64,000 nucleotides of DNA from VXLM01 sp034421575 (lineage in GTDB: Bacteria > Chloroflexota > Dehalococcoidia > Lucifugimonadales > VXLM01): the NCBI GenBank assembly GCA_034421575.1, contig DAOUKG010000004.1, positions 8,871-72,870 of the forward strand, in the 5' to 3' direction. Positions 43,435 through 51,020 of the stretch are shown here, piece after piece. The notes beneath the pieces are model-generated. The model saw only the letters and a list, made by a program, of their open reading frames with translations. It made no database searches and was not told the DNA's origin. The number at the start of each line of letters is the position of its first letter. Position 1 is the stretch's first letter. The translations under genes were made by a program, and so were the position numbers.

Positions 43435-44115
43435 TTGAATACGTATGCAATTGTCCAGACGGGCAGTAAGCAGTACCGTGTCCAAGCGGGCGACAATATC
43501 CGGGTCGAGTCCCTACCCGTCTACACCGGCGAAATCGTCAATATCGACGACGTGCTGATGGTCTCGCGCGAGGGCGACGTAGCCGTGGGCACTCCGGTGG
43601 TGTCCGGGGCGCGGGTCCGGGCGCAAGTCACCTCCAGGGGACGCGGGAAGAAGATCACCGTCTTCAAGTACAAGTCGAAGGTCCGATACCGGCGAAAGAG
43701 GGGCCACCGGCAGTCGTACACCGATCTGCGGATCATCGATATCTCGGTGGACGGCGAGTCCCTTGCCGCGGTTGACGAGCAGGAAGAGTCCCTCGAGGAG
43801 GCGGACGAGATCGAGGAGACGTTGGACAGCGTCGACGATGCGGCAGAAGAGAGCGGTCCGCCGGAAGATGACGGCTATGACCTGCAGGACGATGCAGGCG
43901 ACGATGAAGCGACAGCCGCGTCCGAACAGGCGGACGAGGCGAACGAGGAAGCGCCGGATGAGGCGAATGACTCATCGGAACCGGAAGCAATCGAGGAGCC
44001 GATAGACGCTTCGGAGCCCGAGGCAGTTGAAGAGTCGGCGGACGCGTCGGAACCGGAAGCGGCGGAAGAGCCGAACGATACGGACGAAGTGAAGGAGGCG
44101 AAAGATGGCGCATAA
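43435..44115 (+). CDS. rplU: 50S ribosomal protein L21 with long acidic C-terminal extension
   Basis: The first 100 residues are L21: YAIVQTGSKQYRVQAGDNIRVESL, then VLMVSREGDVAVGTPVVSGARV and KYKSKVRYRRKRGHRQSYTDLRI. Family proteins begin at this Tyr, so TTG 43435 (two codons earlier) is the best start; GTG 43414 is an alternative. Normal L21 is about 100 residues. This one continues for 120 more, rich in Asp and Glu with repeated SEPEA.EE or DASEPEA units, which would be disordered and highly negative. The end overlaps rpmA by 11 bases. Confidence 0.92.
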   Translation: MNTYAIVQTGSKQYRVQAGDNIRVESLPVYTGEIVNIDDVLMVSREGDVAVGTPVVSGARVRAQVTSRGRGKKITVFKYKSKVRYRRKRGHRQSYTDLRIIDISVDGESLAAVDEQEESLEEADEIEETLDSVDDAAEESGPPEDDGYDLQDDAGDDEATAASEQADEANEEAPDEANDSSEPEAIEEPIDASEPEAVEESADASEPEAAEEPNDTDEVKEAKDGA

Positions 44116-44362
44116 GAAAGGTGGCGGCAGCACGCGGAACGGAAGAGACAGCCAGGGACAGCGGCTGGGCGTGAAGCGGTATGACACCGAGTACGTGAGC
44201 GCCGGAAGCATCATCGTCCGGCAGCGCGGAACGAAGATCGAGGCGGGCAGCAACGTGGGAGTCGGACGAGACCACACGCTGTACGCGCTGATCGACGGCA
44301 CCGTCAAGTTCGAGCAGGCGCGACGCGACAAGAAGCGGGCCAGCGTCTACCCCATGAGCTAG
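44105..44362 (+). CDS. rpmA: 50S ribosomal protein L27
   Basis: L27 lies near the peptidyl-transferase centre. The 85-residue sequence starts MAHKKGGGSTRNGRDSQGQR and continues LGVKRYDTEYVSAGSIIVRQRGT and GVGRDHTLYALIDG, all canonical. There is no Firmicutes-type N-terminal prepeptide. Its ATG lies inside the end of rplU, so the two are translationally coupled. Confidence 0.97.
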   Translation: MAHKKGGGSTRNGRDSQGQRLGVKRYDTEYVSAGSIIVRQRGTKIEAGSNVGVGRDHTLYALIDGTVKFEQARRDKKRASVYPMS

Positions 44363-44373
44363 AGGACCGATCC

Positions 44374-44583
44374 ATGAAGGCCGATATTCATCCAACCTAC
44401 TATCCCAACGCAATCGTCGACTGCTCGTGCGGCAAGTCGTACACGACCGGGTCCACCAAGCCGAAACTCTTCGTGGAGATCTGCAAGGAGTGCCATCCGT
44501 TCTTCACGGGCGAGCAGCGCATCGTGGACACGGAGGGCCGCGTGGAGCGATTCAACCGCCGTTTCCGGATGGGTGGCAGGTAG
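44374..44583 (+). CDS. rpmE: 50S ribosomal protein L31
   Basis: A 69-residue L31 of the zinc-binding type with MKADIHPTYYPNAIVDCSCG, CKECHPFFTGEQRIVDTEGRVERFNRRF. The ligands are CSC...CKEC. It follows rpmA by 11 bases and ends the operon. Zinc-type L31 serves as a zinc reserve in some bacteria; no cysteine-free paralog is in the window. Confidence 0.96.
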   Translation: MKADIHPTYYPNAIVDCSCGKSYTTGSTKPKLFVEICKECHPFFTGEQRIVDTEGRVERFNRRFRMGGR

Positions 44584-45123
44584 GCTGCGACTGCCGAAAC
44601 GATCGCCTAGTCGCGAGAGTTTCCGTCAACCACAGAGATCGCAGAGACCACGGAGGGGACTGTGTGTTCCATCCGGGTCGTGTGATCATTGTTATTCACC
44701 AAGGCGTCTCTTGAGAGAAGGTACTCCTGGCACCCACGCCCCTTAAACTCTTGGCGGTGTGAGTGCGTCTTTCAGAGAACGGCGCACCCGTGTATTCCGT
44801 GTATACGGATCCCTCAGGCAGAACTGTCCTGAAACGCCTGCCTGGGATGTCCTGACGCCGGACAGGCCGCCAGCGTCGGATGCAGGGTCATACCGCGAAC
44901 GGGTCCCCCTTGAAGAAAAAGGGCGGTGCCCGGTTATCCTCCACTCCCATCACATTCACCGGACACCGCCTCCGGAAAAGGGGGGTCATTGATATATACG
45001 ACGCAAAACTGCGATCGGTTCTCGCGTTACCCCGTGGGGCGCCGCTTTGGCTACAATCGAACAATTCGGTTGGAGGGCGAGTGGGAAAATCGTGCTACAA
45101 TCCCGACAGGGAGGGCATCGAGC
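44584..45123. other. Gap of 540 bp with a hairpin, no supported gene
   Basis: It has a CCACAGAGATCGCAGAGACCACGG repeat near 44632 and a long inverted repeat at 44922-44970. Small open frames between 44759 and 45120 lack homology and ribosome-binding sites. GGGAGGG precedes the GTG at 45124. Confidence 0.55.
44922..44970. repeat. Inverted repeat with 25-nt loop
   Basis: GGCGGTG-C-CCGG (44922-44933) pairs with CCGG-A-CACCGCC (44959-44970): 11 of 12 positions. Followed by CTCCGGAAAAGGGGGG. It could be an mRNA or element end. No similar copy was seen in the window. Confidence 0.4.
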
Positions 45124-46434
45124 GTGGCAGCAGTCAGTCCCGCATACTTGGAGTGGCCGGGAATCCGTTATGGGCGGATCGGGGAACCGAGGCGCGGGCC
45201 GGAGGAGGCGGTGGCCGAGCTCTGGCAGAACGCGGACCGGCTTGCCTCCGGTCTTGTGACGCAGGACGGGAGAAGGCTCAGGGTGCTGTATCCGGGTCGA
45301 AGGAACGGATCGGCAGGGCCGGACTTCCGAGACTGCGTGCTCAGCACCGAGTCCGGCGAAATCGTCGTGGGCGACGTCGAGGTACACGTCACCGAGGGAG
45401 GATGGAGCGCGCACGGGCATAACGTGGACCGCAACTACAACGGCGTCGTGCTCCACGTCGTGCTCGCCCCCAGCTCGAGCGGGAAGACGACGACCACGCT
45501 GGAATCGCGAGCGGAGGTTCCGGTGGCCGCCATAGGCGTCCCCTCCCGGCAGGAGGGACCCGAAGCAGGGCACATCATCCAATCCGACGGCAACGTCTCG
45601 CCGTCGGTGATTCACAAGAAACTGGACAGGGCGGGCGATGACAGGTTTCGCTCAAAGGCGGACGGGTACGCGATGGAGATTGCGGCCGGGGACTCGGAGG
45701 AGGTCCTGTACGCGGGCATCATGGAGGCCCTGGGATATTCCGCGAACCGACGGCCCTTTGCCGCGCTGGCAGCGAGAGTGCCGATGGCGGGGCTGCGCGC
45801 GCTGCGAGACGAGCCTCCCGGCACGCGGCTGCTGGCCATACGCGCGATGCTTCTATCGGCGGCGGGGCTGATGGGCTCCGTGGGACCCGGGGACGCGGAG
45901 AGGCTTCGGGGCGTCCTTGCCGCGCTGCCCAAGGCCGATCGGATTGACGAACCGTGGAAGACCTCTCGATTGAGGCCCGTCAACCATCCCGTGAGGCGGA
46001 TCGAGGGTGCGGCGGTCCTTGTCGAACGCGCACTGGACGAGGGACTCATGCCGGCGCTTGCCGGTGCGGCGCGGCGCGGAGAGCACCGGCAAGTGATCGA
46101 TGGGCTGACGGCGGCGCCGTATGTGGGAGAGGGTCGAGCGCGGGATATTGCGGTCAATGTCGCGCTGCCGTTCCTGTACGCGTGGGGAGGTCTTGCGCGA
46201 GACCGCGAACTGCGGAGCGCGAGCCTGGAGATGTTCCGGCGAATGCCCGGACTTGCCGAGAACGAGATCACGCGGGAGATGAAGCGGCTGCTTCCCTCAG
46301 AGGTCGATACGCGAGGCGCGCGCCGGCAGCAGGGGCTGATTCACCTCTACAAGCACATGCGGGGTACCGCGTGGCTGGAACAGATGGCGGCCGATCCGAC
46401 GACGGGCGGTCAGGACGCGAGAGCGCCCGCATAG
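45124..46434 (+). CDS. DUF2851 family protein
   Basis: A 436-residue protein of the DUF2851 family: SPAYLEWPGIRYGRIG.P near the start, LWQNADRLASGLVTQDGRRLRVLYPGRRNGSAGPDFRDCVL, and EIVVGDVEVHVTEGGWSAHGHNVDRNYNGVVLHVVL, then a helical C-terminal part. GPDFRDA and GDVEVH are characteristic. The family's function is unknown. GTG 45124 after GGGAGGG is taken as the start because homology begins immediately. It precedes a convergent TPR lipoprotein gene. Confidence 0.85.
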   Translation: MAAVSPAYLEWPGIRYGRIGEPRRGPEEAVAELWQNADRLASGLVTQDGRRLRVLYPGRRNGSAGPDFRDCVLSTESGEIVVGDVEVHVTEGGWSAHGHNVDRNYNGVVLHVVLAPSSSGKTTTTLESRAEVPVAAIGVPSRQEGPEAGHIIQSDGNVSPSVIHKKLDRAGDDRFRSKADGYAMEIAAGDSEEVLYAGIMEALGYSANRRPFAALAARVPMAGLRALRDEPPGTRLLAIRAMLLSAAGLMGSVGPGDAERLRGVLAALPKADRIDEPWKTSRLRPVNHPVRRIEGAAVLVERALDEGLMPALAGAARRGEHRQVIDGLTAAPYVGEGRARDIAVNVALPFLYAWGGLARDRELRSASLEMFRRMPGLAENEITREMKRLLPSEVDTRGARRQQGLIHLYKHMRGTAWLEQMAADPTTGGQDARAPA

Positions 46435-46449
46435 GTGTACGGAGATATC

Positions 46450-47343
46450 TCAGGGCAGTCGGGGCAGGATGTCGGTGGCCTTGAACATCTCGATTGGATC
46501 TGTGAGCGGGCCATTGAGGAGCTCTGTCACCTCTTCCACACGTTCCTGGTTGCGCTCGAATCGGTAGATCTCCAGGGCGCGTTCTAGGTCGGCCCTGCCG
46601 GGCGCAACCTGCGAGTTGTTTACGAGGAGCGCTCCCCGGTTGCGGTAGGCGTCGGCGAGCCATGGGAAGAGGTCTATGGCGGTGTTGAAGTCCTTCAGGG
46701 CGGCCTGTTCGTCTCCCAAGTCATAGTGGAGCAGGCCGCGCTGGAGGTAGGTGTCACCCGACTCGGGGTCGAGCTCGATGGACCTGTTGAAATCGTCCAT
46801 GGCCTGGTCGTTCAGCTCTGAGCGGTAATTGGCCACGCCCCGGTAGTAGTAGGCCCGGGGCATTTCCGGGTGCACGCGGATGATGAGGTCGAATGCGGTG
46901 AGCGACTCCTCGTTCTGGCCGGCGTAGAGCGTGTTCACGGCGTTCATGTACCTGAAGAGAACGTCCGGGTCGGACTCCTCCTCTTCGTCGGTGGCGTCGC
47001 TCGCGACAGCTTCGGCGTCCGTTTCGAATTCCTCCAAGGCCCTGGCGATCTCGTCCTCCACGCGGTCACGGACGGAGTCGGGGTCGACGCCGGAGGGGAG
47101 CTCGACGTCGTCGAAGGCGATGTCCGCGCCCTCCTGGTCGAGGGCTTCCCGGACGGCATCCTCGATGTCGGCATCGGTCATGGCGGGTCCCGCCGTCGGC
47201 GATGCGTCGGCCGCGGCCTCGACCGTCGGCGTGGAGAGGGAGGGTTCGGGCGTCGGGTCGGGATCGCCACCGCCGCAGGCCGTCCATGCGGCCACGGCGA
47301 TGAGCACTCCAAAGAATACGATGAAGATCCGGGCGTGGTGCAT
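46450..47343 (-). CDS. TPR-repeat lipoprotein
   Basis: The 297-residue protein starts MHHARIFIVFFGVLIAVAAW and has a lipobox ending WTAC at about residue 23. An acidic low-complexity linker with Asp/Glu/Pro runs to about residue 115. Then TPR motifs follow: AVNTLYAGQNEESLTAFDLIIRVHPEMPRAYYYRG, ANYRSELNDQAMDDFNRSIELDPESGDTYLQRG, LHYDLGDEQAALKDFNTAIDLFPWLADAYRNRG, then the C-terminal ERALEIYRF unit. TPR arrays bind proteins, so it is likely an outer-face assembly or tethering factor. An in-frame start 12 codons earlier is less likely, because it would lengthen the signal peptide. Confidence 0.85.
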   Translation of the reverse strand: MHHARIFIVFFGVLIAVAAWTACGGGDPDPTPEPSLSTPTVEAAADASPTAGPAMTDADIEDAVREALDQEGADIAFDDVELPSGVDPDSVRDRVEDEIARALEEFETDAEAVASDATDEEEESDPDVLFRYMNAVNTLYAGQNEESLTAFDLIIRVHPEMPRAYYYRGVANYRSELNDQAMDDFNRSIELDPESGDTYLQRGLLHYDLGDEQAALKDFNTAIDLFPWLADAYRNRGALLVNNSQVAPGRADLERALEIYRFERNQERVEEVTELLNGPLTDPIEMFKATDILPRLP

Positions 47344-47518
47344 GTTCGGCTCTCCGTGAGACGGACTAGAGGATACCATATATTGACTTTGACACCGGCG
47401 ATTGGTGTACGCTAGGGCCGCAGGCGCGGCCTCGGCCGGGCCTTAGCTGATATAACGCATGGCCGAAGGTTCAGTTACCCGAATCGAGCCTGAATCACAA
47501 GCTGTTCCCGGAGGAGTG

Positions 47519-48064
47519 ATGATACGAGGACTGGACGGGAAGTCGCCGAAGATCCATCCGACCGCATTCATCAGCGAGACGGCGTATATCGTCGGAGACG
47601 TCGAGATTGGCGAGGGTTCCAGCATCTGGCCCGGCGCGGTCATTCGTGCGGACGCGGGGAAGATCGAGATAGGCAGGTTCACGTGCATACAGGACAACTC
47701 GGTCGTGCACGGGGACGATGACGTGAAGATCGGCGACCGCGTGGTCATCGGTCACAGGGTGTTGTGCCATGCGAAGACGGTGGGCGACGGCGCGCTGATC
47801 GGGAACGGCTCGATCGTCAACGACGGGGCCTTGATCGGCGAGGGGAGCCTCGTGGCTTCAGGGGCCATGCTGATAGAGAACATGAAGGTGCCCGCCGGCA
47901 TGATGGCGCTCGGCGTCCCGGGGAGAGTGCGCGGAGAGGTGCAGGAGCGCCACAGGCAGCTCATGGCGTCGACGGCGGAGCACTACATCGAGAAGGCCGA
48001 GAGGTTCAAGCGCCAGGGCAACCTCGAATCGGAGCATCTCGGCGTCGGCGGCGTGGGGTATTAG
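47519..48064 (+). CDS. Gamma-carbonic anhydrase family protein
   Basis: A left-handed beta-helix protein of 181 residues made of hexapeptide repeats (IVGDVEIGEGSSIWPGAVIRAD, GKIEIGRFTCIQDNSVVHGDDD, VKIGDRVVIGHRVLCHAKTVGDGALIGNGSIVNDG). The zinc ligands of gamma-CA appear as HGD (VVHGDDD), GHRVLCHA with H-x4-H, so catalysis (CO2 hydration) is plausible. ATG 47519 starts the homologous region, but GGAGGAG ends only about two bases upstream; ATG 47459 is an alternative start. A TTGACA box at 47389 may be part of its promoter, though no clear -10 was found. Confidence 0.85.
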   Translation: MIRGLDGKSPKIHPTAFISETAYIVGDVEIGEGSSIWPGAVIRADAGKIEIGRFTCIQDNSVVHGDDDVKIGDRVVIGHRVLCHAKTVGDGALIGNGSIVNDGALIGEGSLVASGAMLIENMKVPAGMMALGVPGRVRGEVQERHRQLMASTAEHYIEKAERFKRQGNLESEHLGVGGVGY

Positions 48065-48098
48065 ACCGTCACCGGCGCCCACGCGATAGGATTCCACC

Positions 48099-49148
48099 AT
48101 GCTGGTACGCGACGCCGGTGAATTTCGCCTTATTGCACTGCTCGCGGAGACGCTTGCCGCCGAGGGCGTCGACGGGACGCCACGCTCCGAACCCGCTGCC
48201 CTTGAGAGTGGTCTCGGCATAGGAGACGACGCGGCGGCATGGGAAGGGGACGCCGGCATCCGAGTATTGACCGCGGATGCGATGGTGGAGGACGTCCACT
48301 TCGATCTTGGCCTGACCTCATGGCGCGACCTAGGGTGGAAGGCGTTGGCCGTCAACCTCAGTGACGTGGCCGCCATGGGATGCGCGCCAACCTGCTCGGT
48401 CGTTACGCTGGGTCTGAGGGACGACCTTCCGGTCGAAGGGCTCGTCGAGATGTACAGGGGCATGGCGGAGGTCTGCCGGGCTTACGGAGGACGGGTCGTG
48501 GGAGGTGACGTCGTCCGCTCGCCCGTCTTCTTCGTGAGCGTGGCGATGGAGGGAGAAGCGAGCGTACGCGGACCGGACGGAGAGGGCGTCATCCTGACCC
48601 GCGGGGCCGCGGAGGTGGGCGACGCCATCGCCGTGACCGGCAGTCTCGGAGACTCGGCGGGCGGGCTTCGGATGGCGCTCGCGGGGGAAGAGTTCGATGA
48701 AACGACCAAGAGGCTCCATGACGCACACTTTCGACCGGAGCCGCGTCTTGGCGGGGGACAGGCGCTCGCGGGAGCCGGTGTCCGTGCGGCCATGGATGTC
48801 AGCGACGGGCTCGTCGGCGACCTCAAGAAGCTGTGTGAGGCAAGCGGCGTGGGGGCATTGGTGCGTGGAGGCGACATCCCCGTGAACAGCGAACTGCGAC
48901 ACCGGTTCCCGGACGAGTGGCATTCTCTTGCGCTGACCGGCGGTGAGGACTACGAGCTGCTGTTCACCGGCGGCGCCGAGACGGTCAGGCAGGCGAGTGA
49001 GGCTATCGATATTCCCGTGACGGTGATTGGGGAGATCGTCGAAGCCTCAGCCGGAGTGACCATTCTCGACTCCAATGGCGACGCGATTGACATTGACGAA
49101 GGGGGATGGGACCACTTCTCCGCCGGGCACGAAGAAGGGACAGGGTGA
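48099..49148 (+). CDS. thiL: Thiamine-monophosphate kinase ThiL
   Basis: ThiL phosphorylates thiamine phosphate to the active pyrophosphate with ATP. Of the 349 residues, recognisable blocks are GIGDDAAAW, LTADAMVEDVHFDLGLTSWRDLGWKALAVNLSDVAAMGCAP, VVGGDVVRSP, AMDVSDGLVGDLKKLCEASGVGA and LALTGGEDYELLFT. These are the ATP- and Mg-binding sites of the PurM/ThiL fold. It completes the pathway begun by riboswitch-controlled thiGES, but no TPP riboswitch precedes this copy. The stop lies 10 bases before the next gene. Confidence 0.93.
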   Translation: MLVRDAGEFRLIALLAETLAAEGVDGTPRSEPAALESGLGIGDDAAAWEGDAGIRVLTADAMVEDVHFDLGLTSWRDLGWKALAVNLSDVAAMGCAPTCSVVTLGLRDDLPVEGLVEMYRGMAEVCRAYGGRVVGGDVVRSPVFFVSVAMEGEASVRGPDGEGVILTRGAAEVGDAIAVTGSLGDSAGGLRMALAGEEFDETTKRLHDAHFRPEPRLGGGQALAGAGVRAAMDVSDGLVGDLKKLCEASGVGALVRGGDIPVNSELRHRFPDEWHSLALTGGEDYELLFTGGAETVRQASEAIDIPVTVIGEIVEASAGVTILDSNGDAIDIDEGGWDHFSAGHEEGTG

Positions 49149-49158
49149 ACGGGACTGG

Positions 49159-49455
49159 ATGGAACGGGTAACGGTCACCATCGAGGCTCAGGGCGGCACG
49201 CGGGCGAGTGAGATCATTGCCGATCTGCGGACGACGGCGGAGACGCTGTACTACCCCATGACGCTGGTCGGATTCTGGGACTACAGGGCGAAGATGCACC
49301 TCTGTCCGCAGGAGGAGCGGAGGGAGGCGTGTCCGCACGAGCTCCCGGAGGAAGACCCGGACCGCGTGGACTACCGGATGACGATGCAGCGCGAGCGTCA
49401 GGGACACCTCGAGGTGGTCTTTCCCCATGCGGGGATTGCGGTCTTCCTGTCGTAG
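49159..49455 (+). CDS. Small conserved-looking protein of unknown function
   Basis: A 98-residue protein starting MERVTVTIEAQGGTRASEIIADL. It has an acidic middle (PHELPEEDPDRVDYRMTM) and two cysteines (LCPQEERREACPHE), giving a possible C-x8-C pair. I do not recognise the family. It starts 10 bases after the thiL stop, so it may be co-transcribed. The ribosome-binding site is weak, and a fragment of the AGGGTGAACGGG repeat lies between the two genes. Confidence 0.5.
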   Translation: MERVTVTIEAQGGTRASEIIADLRTTAETLYYPMTLVGFWDYRAKMHLCPQEERREACPHELPEEDPDRVDYRMTMQRERQGHLEVVFPHAGIAVFLS

Positions 49456-49600
49456 GGAAGGACCTTCTCCGTTTCTATCTCCGGCCCCGCTCACAGGGGT
49501 AGGCATTTGGTGTTTCTCAGCCATGAATCATAGTTGCGGCTATGTCATTCCGAACGCAGCGAAGCGAAGTGAGAAATTTCTCGTGAAGGTTGCCGCCTTG
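49456..49600. other. Gap leading into the repeat array
   Basis: It holds the repeat TGTCATTCCGAACGCAGCGAAG near 49540, of the same type as TGTCATTCTGAGCGCAGCGCAG at 56895, then the array begins. Confidence 0.5.
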
Positions 49601-50305
49601 CTTACATGGCAGTAAGGACGATTCGCGAATCGCCCCTACGGGAGGTTGGCCGGGGCATGGATTCCCGCCTACGCGGGAATGACGGGTGGTGGGGCGGTAT
49701 CGGGGACGGGCAACCACAAGGGTTGCCCCTACGACGGGTTGGTCGGGGGTTATTTTCAGAGGAAGGCTGCCACCTTGCTGGCAGTAAGGACGATTCGCGA
49801 ATCGCCCCTACGGGACGTTGGCAGGGGCATGGATTCCCGCCTATGCGGGAATGACGGGTGGTGGGGCAGTATCGGGGACGGGCAACCACAGGGGTTGCCC
49901 CTACGACGGGTTGGTCGGGGTTATTTTCAGAGGAAGGCTGCCGCCTTGCTTGCATGGCAGCAGGGGCGATTCGCGAATCGCCCCTACGGGAGGTTGGACG
50001 GGGCATGGATTCCCGCCTACGCGGGAATGACGGGTGGTGGGGCGGTATCGGGGACGGGTTGGTCGGGGGTTATTTTCAGAGGAAGGCTGCCACCTTGCTT
50101 ACATGGCAGTAAGGGCGATTCGCGAATCGCCCCTACGGGACGTTGGCAGGGGCATGGATTCCCGCCTACGCGGGAATGACGGGTGGTGGGGCGGTATCAG
50201 GGACGGGTTGGTCGGGGGTTATTTTCAGCGGAAGGTTGCCGCCTTGCTTACATGGCAGTAAGGGCGATTCGCGAATCGCCCCTACGGGAGGTTGGCCGGG
50301 GCATG
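49601..50305. repeat. Five-unit tandem array of a composite palindromic repeat
   Basis: Five units begin with CATGGCAG(T/C)A(A/G)GG(A/G)CG at 49611, 49783, 49959, 50108 and 50257 (measured at AGTAAGG or AGCAGGG). Each carries the palindrome CGATTCGCGAATCG, a CCCTACGGGA tail, GGGGCATGGATTCCCGCCTA..GCGGGAATGACGGGTGGTGGGGC, then GGTTGGTCGGGGGTTATTTTCAG(A/C)GGAAGG. Periods are 172, 176, 149 and 149 bp. The two longer units have an extra GGCAACCACA(A/G)GGGTTGCCCC insert of about 25 bp. The last unit is cut by the MITE at 50310. Confidence 0.85.
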
Positions 50306-50309
50306 GATC

Positions 50310-50527
50310 AATTGTTCCAACTAATTGCCATTTTAGCTACGGCAAAGCGTCCGAAGTACCGGTTGAGTCGTGCCTTTTCGTCCTGATTCGAGTCGCCCAA
50401 ATACAATCATGCTGGTAAATGGCCCGGTCTATAGGGGTATTGGTGCCATTCGAGGGCGGCCACAGTGGTCGAACATGGGCAAATCAGCTACGAAACACCC
50501 CATTTCGTCGAATTAGTTGGAGCAAAT
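50310..50527. mobile_element. 218-bp MITE, copy 2 (inverted)
   Basis: The left end AATTGTTCCAACTAATT (50310-50326) is perfect; the right end AATTAGTTGGAGCAAAT (50511-50527) has two changes. The interior is the reverse complement of 22607..22825, sharing GCAAATCAGCTACGAAACACC and other stretches. It interrupts the final unit of the composite array, so it inserted after the array formed. Confidence 0.85.
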
Positions 50528-50642
50528 GCCACAAGGGTTGCCCCTACGACGGGTTGATGGGGTCTATTTTCGCCGGAATGACGGTGGGTCTGTATGTCGA
50601 ACGCCCTCATTGGCTCTGAACAGTTACCAAGGGAGGACAGAG

Positions 50643-50885
50643 ATGGACGCAGGAGTCGACATGGTGCTTGACACTGTCAGGACGATGACGCGCGACAACG
50701 ACGGCGTCGTCATCGAGGTCCTGGGTTTTGAGGACGGTGTGCTGAGGATCAGGTACTACGAGGGCACGAACGAGGAGTGCCCGGAGTGCGTAATGCCGCC
50801 GGACTCGTTCAGGGAGATGGTCGAGCGCATGTGCAGCGTCCAAGCGCCGCACGTCGGTTCCGTGGCGCTGGTGGCCGCCCGGTAG
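50643..50885 (+). CDS. NifU-like C-terminal-domain protein
   Basis: An 80-residue protein whose core VLGFEDGVLRIRYYEGTNEECPECVMPPDSFREMVERMCSVQ resembles NifU C-terminal iron-sulfur scaffold domains, with the paired cysteines of CxxC present as CPEC. Canonical members have a CSGCP loop; here the residues around it are changed. It may hold or pass on a Fe-S cluster. ATG 50643 has GGGAGGA upstream. It converges with the selenoprotein gene, with a MITE-like element between. Confidence 0.6.
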   Translation: MDAGVDMVLDTVRTMTRDNDGVVIEVLGFEDGVLRIRYYEGTNEECPECVMPPDSFREMVERMCSVQAPHVGSVALVAAR

Positions 50886-50891
50886 CGACTA

Positions 50892-51018
50892 ATACCAATT
50901 TGGCGTGATAAGGCCGTTTATGAGTACAGCAAGGCAGTGGATTCCCGCTTTCGCGGGAATGACGGTTGGGTATGTTGTGTCACGATTTTATTATGGCGTA
51001 GTCAAAATGAATTGGTAT
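50892..51018. mobile_element. MITE-like element, ATACCAATT family, copy 3
   Basis: ATACCAATT at 50892 and AATTGGTAT ending at 51018 are exact inverted repeats bounding 127 bp. The interior includes TTGGCGTGATAAGGCCGT, GATTCCCGC..GCGGGAATGACGG and TATGTTGTGTCACGATTTTAT. It fills the space between two convergent stop codons. Confidence 0.8.
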
Positions 51019-51020
51019 AA

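Noticed and set aside
43733..44413. 226-codon minus-strand frame opposite the L21 tail and L27
   Set aside because: Composition is that of the reverse of an acidic repeat tail; no start signals or domains.
45061..45101. TTGGAG/TACAAT promoter before DUF2851
   Set aside because: The spacer is 20 nt, and the -35 box is poor, so I did not list it.
49601..50305. Array as a CRISPR
   Set aside because: Units are 149-176 bp and nearly identical along their whole length, with no short repeat alternating with unique spacers, and no cas genes nearby.
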